The translations under genes were made by a program, and so were the position numbers. From positions 248,001 to 312,000 of the forward strand of contig JAFCMP010000035.1 of the NCBI GenBank assembly GCA_017506865.1: DNA of 64,000 nt, written 5' to 3'. Shown piece by piece: positions 1 through 11,363 of this stretch. Under the pieces are notes generated by a model, which saw only the letters and a program-made list of their open reading frames with translations, had not been told where the DNA came from and searched no databases. Source of the DNA: Tribonema minus (lineage: Eukaryota; Sar; Xanthophyceae; Tribonematales; Tribonemataceae). Position 1 is the first letter of the stretch; the number at the start of each line of letters is the position of its first letter.

Positions 1-194
1 GCATCAGTCGTGCGGCAACGCTCGGAAAACGACGGCTCCGCCGCGCCGTCAGAGTGTAGAGATGGCGAGAGCGCGGCCGCGGCGGCGGCGGTGATACGGC
101 TCAAGGCGTCACCTGCATGGCATCGCTTGTGAAACAGCTGTGCCACGCCGTCAGAGTGCCGTGATGGCGAGAGCGCCACCGCAGTGGCACAAAC

Positions 195-598
195 AGCTGA
201 GTGCGCGCTGTGTGGAGTACACCGCCGCCGCATCGCGGGAGACCGGCGGCCCTCGTGACTCGCATGATGGCGGAGAGGGCAGCGCATCGGGGCTGGCGTT
301 CGGTCGCGGCACCGAATGCATTGACAGCCGAAGTCTGCCCCCTTCCCGCAGAGGGGACAATGCGTTGAGGCATGATTCCTGCCATGACTTTCAGAGTGCG
401 CGTTGCGCGGAGGACGCCGCTGCCGCGGCACACGAGACCCGCGACTTGCACAATGGCCAAGAGAGCAGCGCGGCAGGGGTGCTGATGCAGCGCTGGCGTC
501 CAATCGCGACACCGGTATATGCGATGACGGGCGAGTTCTGCCCCCTTCCCGCAAAGGGGACGATGCATTGAGGCATGATTCCTGCCATGACTTTCATG
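195..598. repeat. Diverged ~200-bp direct tandem repeat
   Basis: Two head-to-tail units, about 195-393 and 394-598. Both end with nearly the same text (TGAGGCATGATTCCTGCCAT, then GACTTTCA) and share the block TCTGCCCCCTTCCCGCA about 50 bases earlier. The middles have diverged. The stretch lies downstream of the last recognised ABC1 kinase exon, so it is probably inside that gene's next intron. I see no convincing exon in 1-784. Confidence 0.75.
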
Positions 599-784
599 GT
601 GGGAGCGCGGCGTGTCACAAGCGAAGGCTCAAAAGCAGAAACGCCGCCACGCGCATCACACGCGATACATTCGCACGCATCAGATTCATCTGCACCTCAG
701 TGCCACACGGCTTGACCAAAGTGCCGCGGGGGGAGAGGCGGGGGGGGCTCGAAAACAGCGGCGCGTTGCAGCAGGTTCACTCAC

Positions 785-3700
785 CAGCAGGCGCTTGGTG
801 GCCATGATGCTGCTGGGGACGGTGATCAGCTCGCCCTCGCGCACGTGGTTCTGCAGGCTGAGGCGCATGCGGTCCATCACGCGTGCCTCGTACGTGAAGT
901 CAAACTCGTGCTTGATCTGGCGGCTCAGCTCTCGCAAGCTGAGGGTGAAGGGGGGGGGGGGGGGGGGAGGCTGAGGTTAACAGGGCGCGGTCAGTGCCAG
1001 CATCCTGGGCACAGCGAGCCCCAAGTGTCGTAGACAGAAAGAAAAGACCACATGGAAGGGGCGTGCGTTTTCACATCTGCGTCACCAGGGTCCGTTCATT
1101 CAATGCTGCAGAGCCGCGTTTGCATCATATGGCGCCGCACACACGATGCGCGCGCCATCACACGGCAGTTCACCAAGCCCGACCAGACCAGCAAGCAAAC
1201 AGGACCAGAGGAGCGCGCACGGGGGAGAATACGCGCACCTGCTCAGCACGTCGAAGTTTAACTCGAACTTCTGCAGGAAGGACGCCAGGACGGACAGGTT
1301 GGTGAGGTCGGACATCATGACGCGCTCCGCGCCCGGGTACTGCACCTTGACGGCAACTGGCTCGTCGCTGCCAATGAGCACGCCCTTGTGGACCTGTAAG
1401 CATGCGCGCACGCGCGAGGCAACAGCTTCGATGTCAGCGGCTCAGCTGTCTCACATGGTGGATGTTTTTTCCTCATGAGCGCATGTGAGCACAGCTGCCA
1501 ATGAGCACGCGCTTGTAGCCCTGAGGGCGCGCGCACAAGCCAGACAACATCCATGTCAGCGGCTCAGCTCTCATACATGGTGCACGGCTTTTTCTCAAGC
1601 GCGCATGTGAGCGCAGCTGCCGATGAGCGCGCCCTTGTGGACTTGTGGACCGCACGCCGCGCGTGCAACGCAACGGCGACGTTGTCAGCGGCTGCGCTCT
1701 CTGTCTGACGAGTGAGGGAAGGTGCGGTGCGCTGCTTGCGGCGCTCGCGAGCGCGGCTGTTGTCCGCGAGAGCGCGCTCCTTCGCGCTGCACGCAATCGT
1801 GCCCCTCATGGAGTCGTAGGCGCGCGGCGGGACGGCCGCGGCGGATTCGGCTGCGCGTTCGCACCAACAGCGCGAAGGTAGGCACGAGCGAGCAAGCCTG
1901 AACATGCCTGTCCCACAGACACGTTGACATACACATTGCAGAGTTGAAGCGTGCTGCCGCCTGTCATCATGACCCCATCGCCATGCAGCGACTGGAACGC
2001 CGCAAGCAGCCATGGCTCATTTGATCGGTTTGCAATCTCAACGGCGCGAACACCAGCTACAACAACCGTGGGAGCTTGGCATTCCAGTATTTCTGGTGCC
2101 GCTGCCTCGAGAGCGGGAGCGTGCAACCGCCTTCAATCACTCCAGTTGCGCTCGTCTGTAGACTTTGGCTGATGTAGGCATCGCTGACTCCTCCGACAGC
2201 ACGCTGCACTGCAGAACCGGTGCGGATGGGGCAGGTGCGCAGCGAGCGGCAGGCAGCAGCGCGCTTTGCGCCGCCGCGTGCAGTAACACGTCACAGCATG
2301 CCTCACGCGCGCGCGCACGCGCACCTGGCTGACGGACGCGCTGCCCAGCGCGCTTCTACGCAAACTTCAACTAGGCATCGCTTGGCAGCCCACTCCTATA
2401 CGCGCATGCTACGCTCCACCCCCGGGCAAGCGTGGCCGCGCGGCCGTGTGCAGCAAGACATGACAACAGCCCCCACGCGTGCACGCGCACCTGGCTGATG
2501 GACGCGCTGCCGAGCGGCTCCTCGAGGTCGAGGTGCGTGAAGTGGCCCTCTATGGGGCCGTGCAGCTCGCCCTCGACCACCGCGCGCACGCGCTCCGGCG
2601 CCATCGGCGGCACCGCGTCGTGCAGGCGCCCCAGCTTCTCCAGGTAGATCTGCAAGGGGGGGAAGGGAGGGCGCAGATGCGTGGAACATCAGCTCGGAGT
2701 AGTCCCCGATGATGCCGGAGCGAAGTGAAACGGCAAACGCACAATTTAGATTGCGGCCGGCGGAAAGGCGCATGTTGCTGGAGGCCGCGCAGTCTGTTGC
2801 GGCCGCGTCAGCAGCGTCGGTGCATGCGTGCGCATGGCGCGTACGTTCGCAGCGCGGCAGCGGCCTCCGCGCCATCGTGACGCACGGCGGCAATGCGAGT
2901 GCGGCCGCAGAGTCGAATGCGCGCCGGGGGGGGTAAGATGGCGCACCCCCCCCGGTGGGGGGGCGCGCGCTGCGCGTGCCAGGTGAGGCAGCGCGCTCTG
3001 CAAGCAAAAGCGTCGCCCGGCAAGGCCAGCGGCGGCCAATGGCTAAATAACGCGCGCGTTCCGTACGCGGGGCGGGGGGGTCGCGTCGACTCCCCTGCGC
3101 TGCTGACTGTGCAAGCAACACCCGCGAACGCCGCGGCGCTGACGCAGCGGGGTGGGAAAATGGGGGGGAAGGGGGGGACGCTGGAGCACACCACTCACGG
3201 GGTGAGAAAATGGGGGTTAGGGGAAGGGGGGGGGGGGGGGAGGGGATACTGGAGCGTCACCAACTCACGGGCGGCATGAAGTCGCTGCGCGTCCCCAGGA
3301 ACTGGCCGCTCTTGAGGTAGAAGCCGCGCAGGTCCAGGCACAGGTCCAGGAGCCTGTCGCTGTTGAGCGCGTGCACCTCGTCCCACCTGCGGCAGCGGCG
3401 GCGGCGGAGGCAGCGGCAGCACGCGAGCAGAGCCTCAGCGCCCATCCTCGATCATGACCGCCGCGGCGCCGCCGCCGACGGGCGGCGCGCTCGACGCGCT
3501 GCAACAAGAACTTCAACATGTGACTTGCGTGCGTGCGACTTCCCCGCCCCCACAAGCGACGGTCCGCGCGCGCAGGGGCTCAAGCGCTGTTGAGTGCGTG
3601 CATCTGCTCCCTCCTGCGGCATCGCAGCGGCGGCGGCAGCAGTGGCACGCGAGCAGCGCAGCAGAGCCTCAGCGCCCATCCCTGATGACGGCGGCGGCGG

Positions 3701-6700
3701 TGCTGCCGACGGGGCGGACCGGCGCGGCGCGCGTCAGGCCACCAGTGTGCGAGAAAGGAAGGGTTCAGTTTCTGGCAGTGTCAGAAGCCACCAACAAATA
3801 CCTGGTCAAGATCTGGTCCACACCTGCACACCTGAATTGCCGGGCGCGCCCATGGCTCTAGCCAGAGGAAAATTGTGCTTGGGACTACAGAGGACCCGAA
3901 TTCTTTGATCAGGGTCTTGAAAGTAGCGGTGGTCCAGAAGTGTCTTTCGAGCTGCGACGACATGGTGCCTCGGGCGACTGCGCCTGCCTCTGCCCCTGCT
4001 ACTGCCAAAGGCGGTGCGGCAACATGATCGGCACCTGAACCGTGCCGCGCGTAGCGACGCGTTGAGTGGGTGTGTGTCACACAGCATATGCTGCACACCA
4101 GCGATCATTGACGCACACCAGTGATCATTGAGACACCGACGCAACGCGTCACTGTGAGTGCGCTGCGCGGTGCAGGACTTGGTGTCAATCGGGTGCACTT
4201 GTCAGCAGGGACTTTGTAGAGGTCAGAGAACAAGCTTGACAATGGGAAGTGACGCAGAGGTCGCAAACGCAGCATTAACACTCAGCACTACACACCTAGT
4301 GTTGCAGCGTCTGGAGGGTCATGTGGCCGCACTGGCTTCGGCAGTTGCAGGAGCAGAGGCAGGCGCAATTGCCTGACGCACCATTTTTTTGCAGCACGAA
4401 AGACACTCCCTAAACACCGTTGCTCTCAAGACCCTTATCCGAGGAACGGGGTCCTCTGCAGTTTTAAGCATTATTCCAATCACCTCTCCACTGGCCAAGA
4501 TATACGGGTGCGCCCGAGAATCCAGGCATGGAACAGATCTTGACCGCGTATTCATTTGTGGCATCAGACACTGCCAGACCTCGAATGACTTCATCGTCAA
4601 ACACCGGCGGCGCGCTTGGGCCATGATACGCAAGCACGTCTACTCTGCGGCCAGGCTCTGCATGCTACAATACAATGGGTGCCTTGCAATTAAACGCATA
4701 CTTCAAGTACATTGGGAATGATATATACAGAAGTACTTAAGTTATGTATACTTGTGTGTATTTGTAGGCGAGGGACTCTGGGTGCTGCTTTTACAATGGG
4801 TGTACTGGACTTCAACGAATAAGAATGATATGCTTCAAGGTATATGTACTTGTGTGTAGTGGTTCTGTCAGGGAGAAGTGTTGCATGCGTACAGCGCTCA
4901 GCGGGATGCACTGAGCTCGCAGATTCTAGATGTTTCAGCATGGGACAATGTGACCTCATGTCTTCGCGTGATTGCCATATACACCGTGACCGCGCGTACC
5001 CACACTCGCGTTGCCACGAGATGGACCATGCTATCCAATGCTAGTGGCGTACTATTTATTTTCAAAGAAGTCTTGCTTGTAACTTCAACATGTGACTTGC
5101 CGTGCGTGCGCCTTTCCCGTCCCAAATGACGGTCCGCGGGGCAGGGGGGCTCAATGCTCTCTGTGTGCAGTGTAAGACTGTGGACGCCGCTTGCAGGGGG
5201 AGAGCGTCACCTGCTCCGAAAATGTACTTCAACAACGTCTTGTCGCACTTGGCGATTGCCACGCTCGATACCGGAACAGCAGCCGATTGGCCTCTCCGAC
5301 ATTCGCCAATAGACCCCCATAATACTTGCCCGAAGCGTATTTTGACTTGGGTGCGCCTGCGCCCGCTGGAAGTGTCACCTGCGCTTGAAGCACCCAGCGG
5401 CACGCGCAGGCGCCCAGAGCAGCAAGCGATGGGCGCCATGCGCAGCGTGCACCCGCCTCATGGCGCTGCGAGGTGTCCGATGCCTTCGCGTACGCACAAC
5501 CCTAATTCTAATTCTAACCCTGATCCTAACCCTGAGGTGACCTGAGTGTTCGGCGGCGGGCATGTTTTGGCACTTGTGTCTTTGCTATCCTACTTCAACA
5601 AACATGATGATTTACTTCAACAAAATCATCATTTTCATCAATGAAGGTGATGTTCAACTTCAACAGGTCATTTCTGCTTCAACTCACGTGGCCCGCTTCA
5701 GCGCTTCGCGCTCCTCCTCGTCCGCAGTGAGCGGCACCGCCAGCGCGCAGTACATCTGCGCGGGTTAAGGGCGCACAGAGGAAGGGAGAGCACAGTTGAA
5801 GTACACGAGGGCGATAAAACTTCAACAGCGCATCTGACACAACACTGCCACCATGTGGCGCTATGGGCGCCTGACTGACTGCGACGAAAACGTGGGTATG
5901 TGACGCACGCCAAGTAGCTGAAGTGCGGCGAATCAACCATCACCAAAGCCGTAGCAAAGGGAACACCGAGTCATGGCAATGAGTGACAGACAGCACGCAT
6001 CGATCGGGAAGCTTTGACAAAATACCTGACACCAGCTGGGACAGCTTGCGGGACGCCCGCTACCCCCTGCTGGCCCTTTCTTTGATGATGCCTGACTGAT
6101 ACCCGACTTGCAGGAAGATCCCGCGCACATTCGTGCGCGTTCGACAATGAACCTCGTGGCAGCGATCCAAGCGCTGACCGCGGGCTTCGATCGCGCCATC
6201 ACCTGAATCTCTCACTGGGCAGCCTGCTACTAAAGCCTCTGACCTGCCGTGCTTATCGATGCATGCAAGCGGTATGTACCCGCGCACCTGCGCCTTCTTG
6301 TAGCTAAAGTAGATGACCATGGCGCGCCCCCAGAAGCGCAGCCCGCGGAAGCGCCGCGCGCCCTCCGCGCGCGCCATCGCCTCGCGCGCCGCCTGACGCA
6401 AATCAAGCAAGGTGCAGGTGGCAGAAGTGACAGCCCGCAGGTCAGCCCAAGCCGCCACACAACGATGCGCGGTCTTCCGCTCGAGGGCGGTGCGCAACCA
6501 GTCGAGCCTGCGATCCAGCTGCGGTACGGTGAGAGCCCCCCCGCGCACTCACCGCAACTGTCACGAAACCACCGCTGCATTGCGGTTCGATCACTGACTG
6601 CGCGCCGACGGGGGAGCGCGCGCCGCAGGCTGGGCGTGGCGCGACGCGGCGTCCGCCTTTGGCGCGTGCACTGAAAATTCAAATTCGGCTTCAGCAAATG

Positions 6701-9207
6701 CCGCGAGTCCCGTGAGTGAGCACGACGCCTTCAGCGCCCGGTGTAGTACGCCAGTGCATTATTGACGTGCCTGACATGCCGTACCCTGACCTTCTTTGCC
6801 AGCTTCTCCGCCTCGCGTGCGCGCGCGCGCTCCGACAGCATCGCCGACTGCTTCTTCACCCACCGCCGCTGCCGCAGGCTGTGCCACAGCTCCAGGCCGC
6901 CGCCGAGGGGGAAGCTCGGCAGGTGGAGCTTCGCGGGGGCCTGAGCGGGGGGGGGGGTCGGCGGCAGATGTCGGTGTGGGCAGAGTCGACGCAGGATGGC
7001 ACATATGCGTGCATGCCGGCATGTGGGGTGCGGGCAGAGTCGACTCGGAATGTGGATCAGCTACACGTGTGTGCGTGTACATACGCAGCGCCGCGGGCGG
7101 CGCGGCGGCGGCGCGGCGCGGCCGCACGCGAGGTGCTGCTGCTGAGGTGCGGAACGCGGACCGTTGCGGCCTGCTGAGCGCCGCCGAGCGCATGTGCGCG
7201 CGCGCCGACGAGGCACCTGCTGCGAGCGCAGGCTCGACGCCTCGATGCCTCTCGCCGAAGCGATACGATGCGCGCAGCAGCAGCCGCGGTGCGCACCTTG
7301 GGCAGCCCTATCTTGGGCACTGGTATCGTGGTCTCCTCGTCCGGCTCCAGCTGCAGCAGGCTCTCCCGCGCCGCCTGCGCGGGCATCGAGGCGGGGGTTG
7401 CGTGAGCATGAACCGGTGCATGGAGAGCGCGTGGAGCGGTTTCATCGGAACTGATCGGTAGGTGTGTACGGTGTGAAATTATTTCCGGCAGGCTGAGCTG
7501 AGTGCACAGTATGATGGCGCCAGGGCTGCGACGGCACGCTGAAGCGTCAAAACAAACTTCGGGCACATTTCACCGCATCGACATCTTGGCGGCCAAGTTT
7601 ATGTGAAAATTGACGTCAGGTGTTGCTGTCTCCACCGCTTTGTGGTGTGGTGCAAGGCCGGCAGCCGGTGGTGAGAGTGAGAGCTCCGACGCTGCGCGAC
7701 GAGTGTTGCCATGTACGTCGAAGCAGGTTGGTCGAGACGCAGCCGGACTGCGCACGTGCGCAGAGTCGGAAAGCAGCGTACGTGCAGCGACGGATGTACT
7801 AGCCAACACCGCGCCGGCAGCGACTGCTGTGCTGGCCAATGTTGTGCGTCAACAGCGGGTCCACGGGTGGAACGCCGCAAGACTTGCAGGCTAGCTGTAG
7901 AGGAGCTGAGCGGCGAGCCGCCGTCGGCGCAGGCACGTGCCGCTGTTACCATCAGCGCATAGGTCGATTGCAGGGGCGTGCTCCGCCACAAGACCCGCTT
8001 TGCACTGTTTACTCAAAATAACGTGCTTCAAAGAACCAGGCTCATGGAATGCTGCGTACAGTGACGTCACATGCTTCCGTGTTTGTAAGCACCCATCCCC
8101 ATCATCGTCATCGCCGCTCCAAGCACTGCTCGTATTACGGTTTATTATCTCAAAGCATGGCAGAAGCCCTGTGTTGCCAGACAGTTGGCCAACATCTACA
8201 TGGTCTCCGTAGGTGACAGCTGCATGAATCAATCACAACAGTAAACAACATTCATTTTCGTGCCTGCAAAAGACCTCTAGGACCACAGGCTTCAGCAGCT
8301 GCACTACTGATTGAATGCCCATTATCAGTGCTTATACCCTGCCGTGTTGGCGCCACGAGTGGCTTGGCTGTCAGCTGCCGACTGGACGTTTAATGAGGTA
8401 GTTCTGCTCTGCACAACAGTTGACGCTCAAAAAGACAGCCACTGCACTCAAGTTTCTCTCTTGCTGACAGTTGCGAATGCTGTCATGATCCCCGGTCACT
8501 GGCAATTAGCCGCCGCAACTGCCTGTGCGCCGTCAGCAGCCTCATCAGAGCGGCCACCCAGCAGTTGATAAGGATCCCAATCAAAAGGCAGATTACTGGT
8601 TGATGTGCCTGCTGTGATGCCAGCACTAATGTATCTTGGCCTGCATGCACCAGACCATGTGTTGCTGCTGCTGGGAAGAAAGGATGACCCTGTGTGTGTC
8701 ACAGGATTGTTACTGTGTGACGCTATTGCACGTGCAACCTACACCAGCAGCCGCAATCAGGTTCACCTGCTTCCCAGCGACTTAGACAGAAATTGTCCAC
8801 GCATGTGCACAGCAACACAGCGGGGCCTGCGCACGCCATTGGGTCTCGTCGCTCACCCTGCCAGCCTCCTTGCTGGGCCACGATGTGACCACACACAGGT
8901 ACGCCGCCACCAGCAACGCCACCACGCCGCCACGCCTGCTAACAGCCGTCAGCCCTCTGCCTTCTTTCTTCTCGCTGCTGTCCGACGCCACTTGCGTTTC
9001 TGGTGCCCGCCTGAGCCGTCTGAGATTTCTCAGATCTGCTCCTACAGGGGCGCCGGGGGTGCGGCTGCTGCCAAGCTTGTTCTCCTGGCGCGATGACGGC
9101 AACACCACCGCCAAGGTCCGGTGCAATGGCGCGGGCACAGACGCCCGGCCGCAGCAGCAGCACAGGCTCAGGCATGCCAAGAGCACGGTTCGACGAGCCC
9201 TCGTCAT
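785..9207 (-). CDS. ABC1/UbiB-family atypical protein kinase, plastid-type, 3'-partial
   Basis: Nine exons on the minus strand: 9207-8857, 7374-7297, 6940-6791, 6392-6288, 5755-5688, 3386-3269, 2649-2491, 1393-1239, 938-785; phases agree throughout (446 codons seen). ABC1 (ADCK/COQ8/ABC1K) proteins are atypical kinases or ATPases acting on quinone and lipid metabolism in mitochondria and plastids. Family marks: KSGQ (KxGQ motif, about residues 276-279) in FYLKSGQFLGTRSDFMPP, the Ala-loop equivalent GSASISQVH (about 337-345), and the nucleotide-binding Lys in VAVKVQYPG (about 359). Exon 1 starts MTRARRTVLLACLSLCCCCG, a clear signal peptide, followed by a basic transit-like stretch and a hydrophobic segment (VVALLVAAYLCVV), suggesting import into a complex plastid; an ATG 66 bases upstream is an alternative start. 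The donor of exon 3 could be GTCAGG or GTACGG 6 bases later. The catalytic lobe with the Asp and DFG motifs should lie left of the window. Confidence 0.88.
1371..1708 (-). repeat. Three tandem copies of acceptor plus start of ABC1K exon 8
   Basis: Units begin at about 1371 (the functional exon edge), 1497 and 1618, period about 120 bases. Each carries on the plus strand a version of GCCAATGAGCACGCCCTTGT (start of exon 8 read in reverse), then the intron end, then GTCAGCGGCTCAGCT. The two outer copies lie in the upstream intron of this minus-strand gene and no longer fit the reading frame. Confidence 0.8.
2318..2512 (-). repeat. Duplicated 3' edge and donor of ABC1K exon 7
   Basis: The functional exon end with its donor (2478-2512) is repeated 160 bases downstream in the gene's direction, at about 2318-2352. 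Read on the minus strand both give GCGTCC(A/G)TCAGCCAG followed by GTGCGCGTGC. The upstream flanks also match weakly, so the unit spans exon, donor and intron start. Confidence 0.75.
3150..3270 (-). repeat. Duplicated donor region of ABC1K exon 6
   Basis: Two units, about 3150-3205 and 3200-3270, share GG(T)GGGAAAATGGGGG, a G-run, CTGGAGC and ACTCACGG. On the minus strand the last block is the CCC|GTGAGT donor of exon 6; the copy keeps a GTGAGT about 70 bases downstream. Confidence 0.65.
3361..3730 (-). repeat. Duplicated acceptor and start of ABC1K exon 6
   Basis: The start of exon 6 with the preceding intron (3361-3490) recurs at about 3589-3730. Shared plus-strand blocks are TGTTGAG(C/T)GCGTGCA, CCTGCGGCA and AGCAGAGCCTCAGCGCCCAT. 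On the minus strand the copy has CCGCAG followed by a degenerate exon start. A further fragment resembling 3506-3580 lies near 5078-5155 in the same intron. Confidence 0.7.
5499..5534. repeat. Degenerate telomere-like CCCTAA tract in ABC1K intron
   Basis: Units such as CCTAATTCTAATTCTAACCC and CCTAACCCTGAGG are imperfect CCCTAA repeats. The tract lies in the 2.3-kb intron between exons 5 and 6. Confidence 0.6.
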
Positions 9208-9798
9208 ATCCGAGCCAGCTGCGGCGCGGGATCCGGCCGGCAGCTGGTCTGCTTGAGCAGACGCTGCACGCACGACTCAGGTGCAGCAGCAGGCTCTTAT
9301 GCGCGCGGCCAGGCCTCAGATTCACGTCACTTTCACAAGCAACGACAAACCTCAGTAGCAGAACTTCAAGCTCTCCTAATAACTTATTTGTGGAGGAGCC
9401 CCTTAGGCTGCTTTAACCGCCTTGAGCAGGCGCAGCGGGCTTAGGACAGAGACTGCACAGGTGTCACCGTTGCTTGGATCAGTCTCAGTGCAGGCGCGAC
9501 CAGCTTTCCGCTTCATAGCGGACAGCCAGGCAAAACCCCCAAGATATTTTACTGAAAAGTGATACTCCTGGCGCGGAGCACCAGATTGAAGTCACGTGCT
9601 CGGTCGGCAAAGCGTGGATCCGGCAAAGGAGAAGTGGTCATCAAGGCCCCTTCGTGCAGGCGCACCGGCGAGGAGTCGGCGGCGCCCTCGAAAAAGCAGG
9701 AGTATCAGCGCGGGAGGCATTAGGTAAAAGATTGGGTGCGACCTTCGGGCAGCAGAAGTTGGGGTGCCTGCAGCTGCAACGGCCGGGGCGCAGCCGCC
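9208..9798. promoter_or_regulatory. Divergent intergenic region between ABC1K and CK2-beta starts
   Basis: The two start codons lie 591 bases apart on opposite strands, so this stretch must hold both 5' leaders and probably a shared promoter. I see no clear TATA box or repeated operator-like element. It is somewhat less GC-rich than the flanking exons. Confidence 0.5.
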
Positions 9799-11330
9799 AT
9801 GTCGGAAACGTCCTCTACGGGGGACGGCGAGGACAGCTGGGTGCAGTGGTTCTGCTCATTGCAGGGACACGAAATGTTTTGCGAGGTGAGCCGAGGCCAG
9901 CGGCAGCACAAAATTGTAACCAAGGAAGCCATCCGGCTCCTACTGGTACTCCAGCGAGCTTTTCAAATTCAGTGTCCAAAATCAAATTCCTGGCGCTTCG
10001 CTGTAGTCGCCAAATTTTAGCCAGAAAACTGAGGTTTGCTGGCACAAGGCATGGATCCCCGGGCTGGATATGTCTCATATACGGTAGTGCCAAGGCGAAG
10101 AGTTCAATATATGTGCAATGACATGCAGAAATACATTATATATGCGTCGAATGCATTATTACGGCGAGGTATATCTGGCAGCCAGCGACATCTTGGTGCG
10201 CCCTCCTGAACGCTGGACACGAGCCAGGCGGTTTTGGGCAGGTCTAATATCTACCTATCCCAGTACTGTAATTAAATACCTGTCTGAGTTCCTACATCTC
10301 TTTCAATTCGTATCTGCACGCAATGACCGACTTGCGAAAAGTGTTTCATCTGCAAGGCAGGCGCTGCAAGTGTCGGTCCTGGTGCTACGTGGAAACTAAT
10401 CAAAAGATCGTAGAGCTCTAGGTCACAAGGCGTGGTTAGCCGCAAGTGCCTTCTACCAATAACCGTGGTCGCCACTATTGCAGTCATTGGCCACGAGTCA
10501 AGCAGTGCCATCATACATATTGCACACAAGCAGAGCATCCGATTCAGGGGTGTCGCTGTGACAGCTTGTTCCTCATCACATGCCTATGCTGTGTGCGCAC
10601 CGCCTGTGACAACTGGACACATCTACCCACTTACTGCAGTGTGTGGACCGTTGCTGCAATTATCATAATCTAAGGCGCCTGCTGCTGCCACGAATTGCTC
10701 ACCTATACCTACCACAATCTGTGAGCGCTGCTGCTGCCGCCGCGCTGATCACTGCCGCCGCCGCCTCAGCACGCGCGCTCACGCTGCACTCCGTCGGCTG
10801 CCCCCACACGCGCAGGTCGATAGGAGCTATATAGAGGACGGGTTCAACCTCTATGGGCTGCGGCAATACGTGCCAAACATCACGGAGTGTTTGGACATTA
10901 TTCTGGATAGAGTCGGTGAGTCGTTGCGCGCTCGCCCAGCTTGCCTTGCGCGCCTGCGCCCCGCATTTGCCGAGATGCTGAGACGGCCGTGCAGTTGTCC
11001 TGGCGCGATGTGTCCATCGCGCTGGCAGGTGCGGCTCGCGACGCACACCGCTGCCAAGCACGAGCGCGCCGCGCGTGATGCTCTTCAACGGCGCGGGAAT
11101 CGCGCGCGTGACCGCGCACGCGCGCAGCGATGAGCACGCGCGCGCATGAAGCGGGTGGTCTCATCCGACCTCTCCGCGACTGCCCTCCTTTTTGCGTATG
11201 GGCATGCGCCGCATCAGCAGCTGCGTGGTGAGCGCGCCGCAACTCCATGGGCTGCTTCAAATGTACAGCGCCAACACCTTTGCATCGCCTGCAAATCGCA
11301 ACGGCAGTGGCAGCGCCTGAGAACTGGCCG

Positions 11331-11363
<33 letters not shown>

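Noticed and set aside
1-784. Terminal exon of the ABC1 kinase
   Set aside because: No frame here gives the catalytic Asp or DFG-type motifs expected next; it is taken up by a diverged tandem repeat.
10388-10530. Coding part of a DNA transposon
   Set aside because: Both copies can be read as similar peptides, but no frame is long and no transposase motif or terminal repeat was found.
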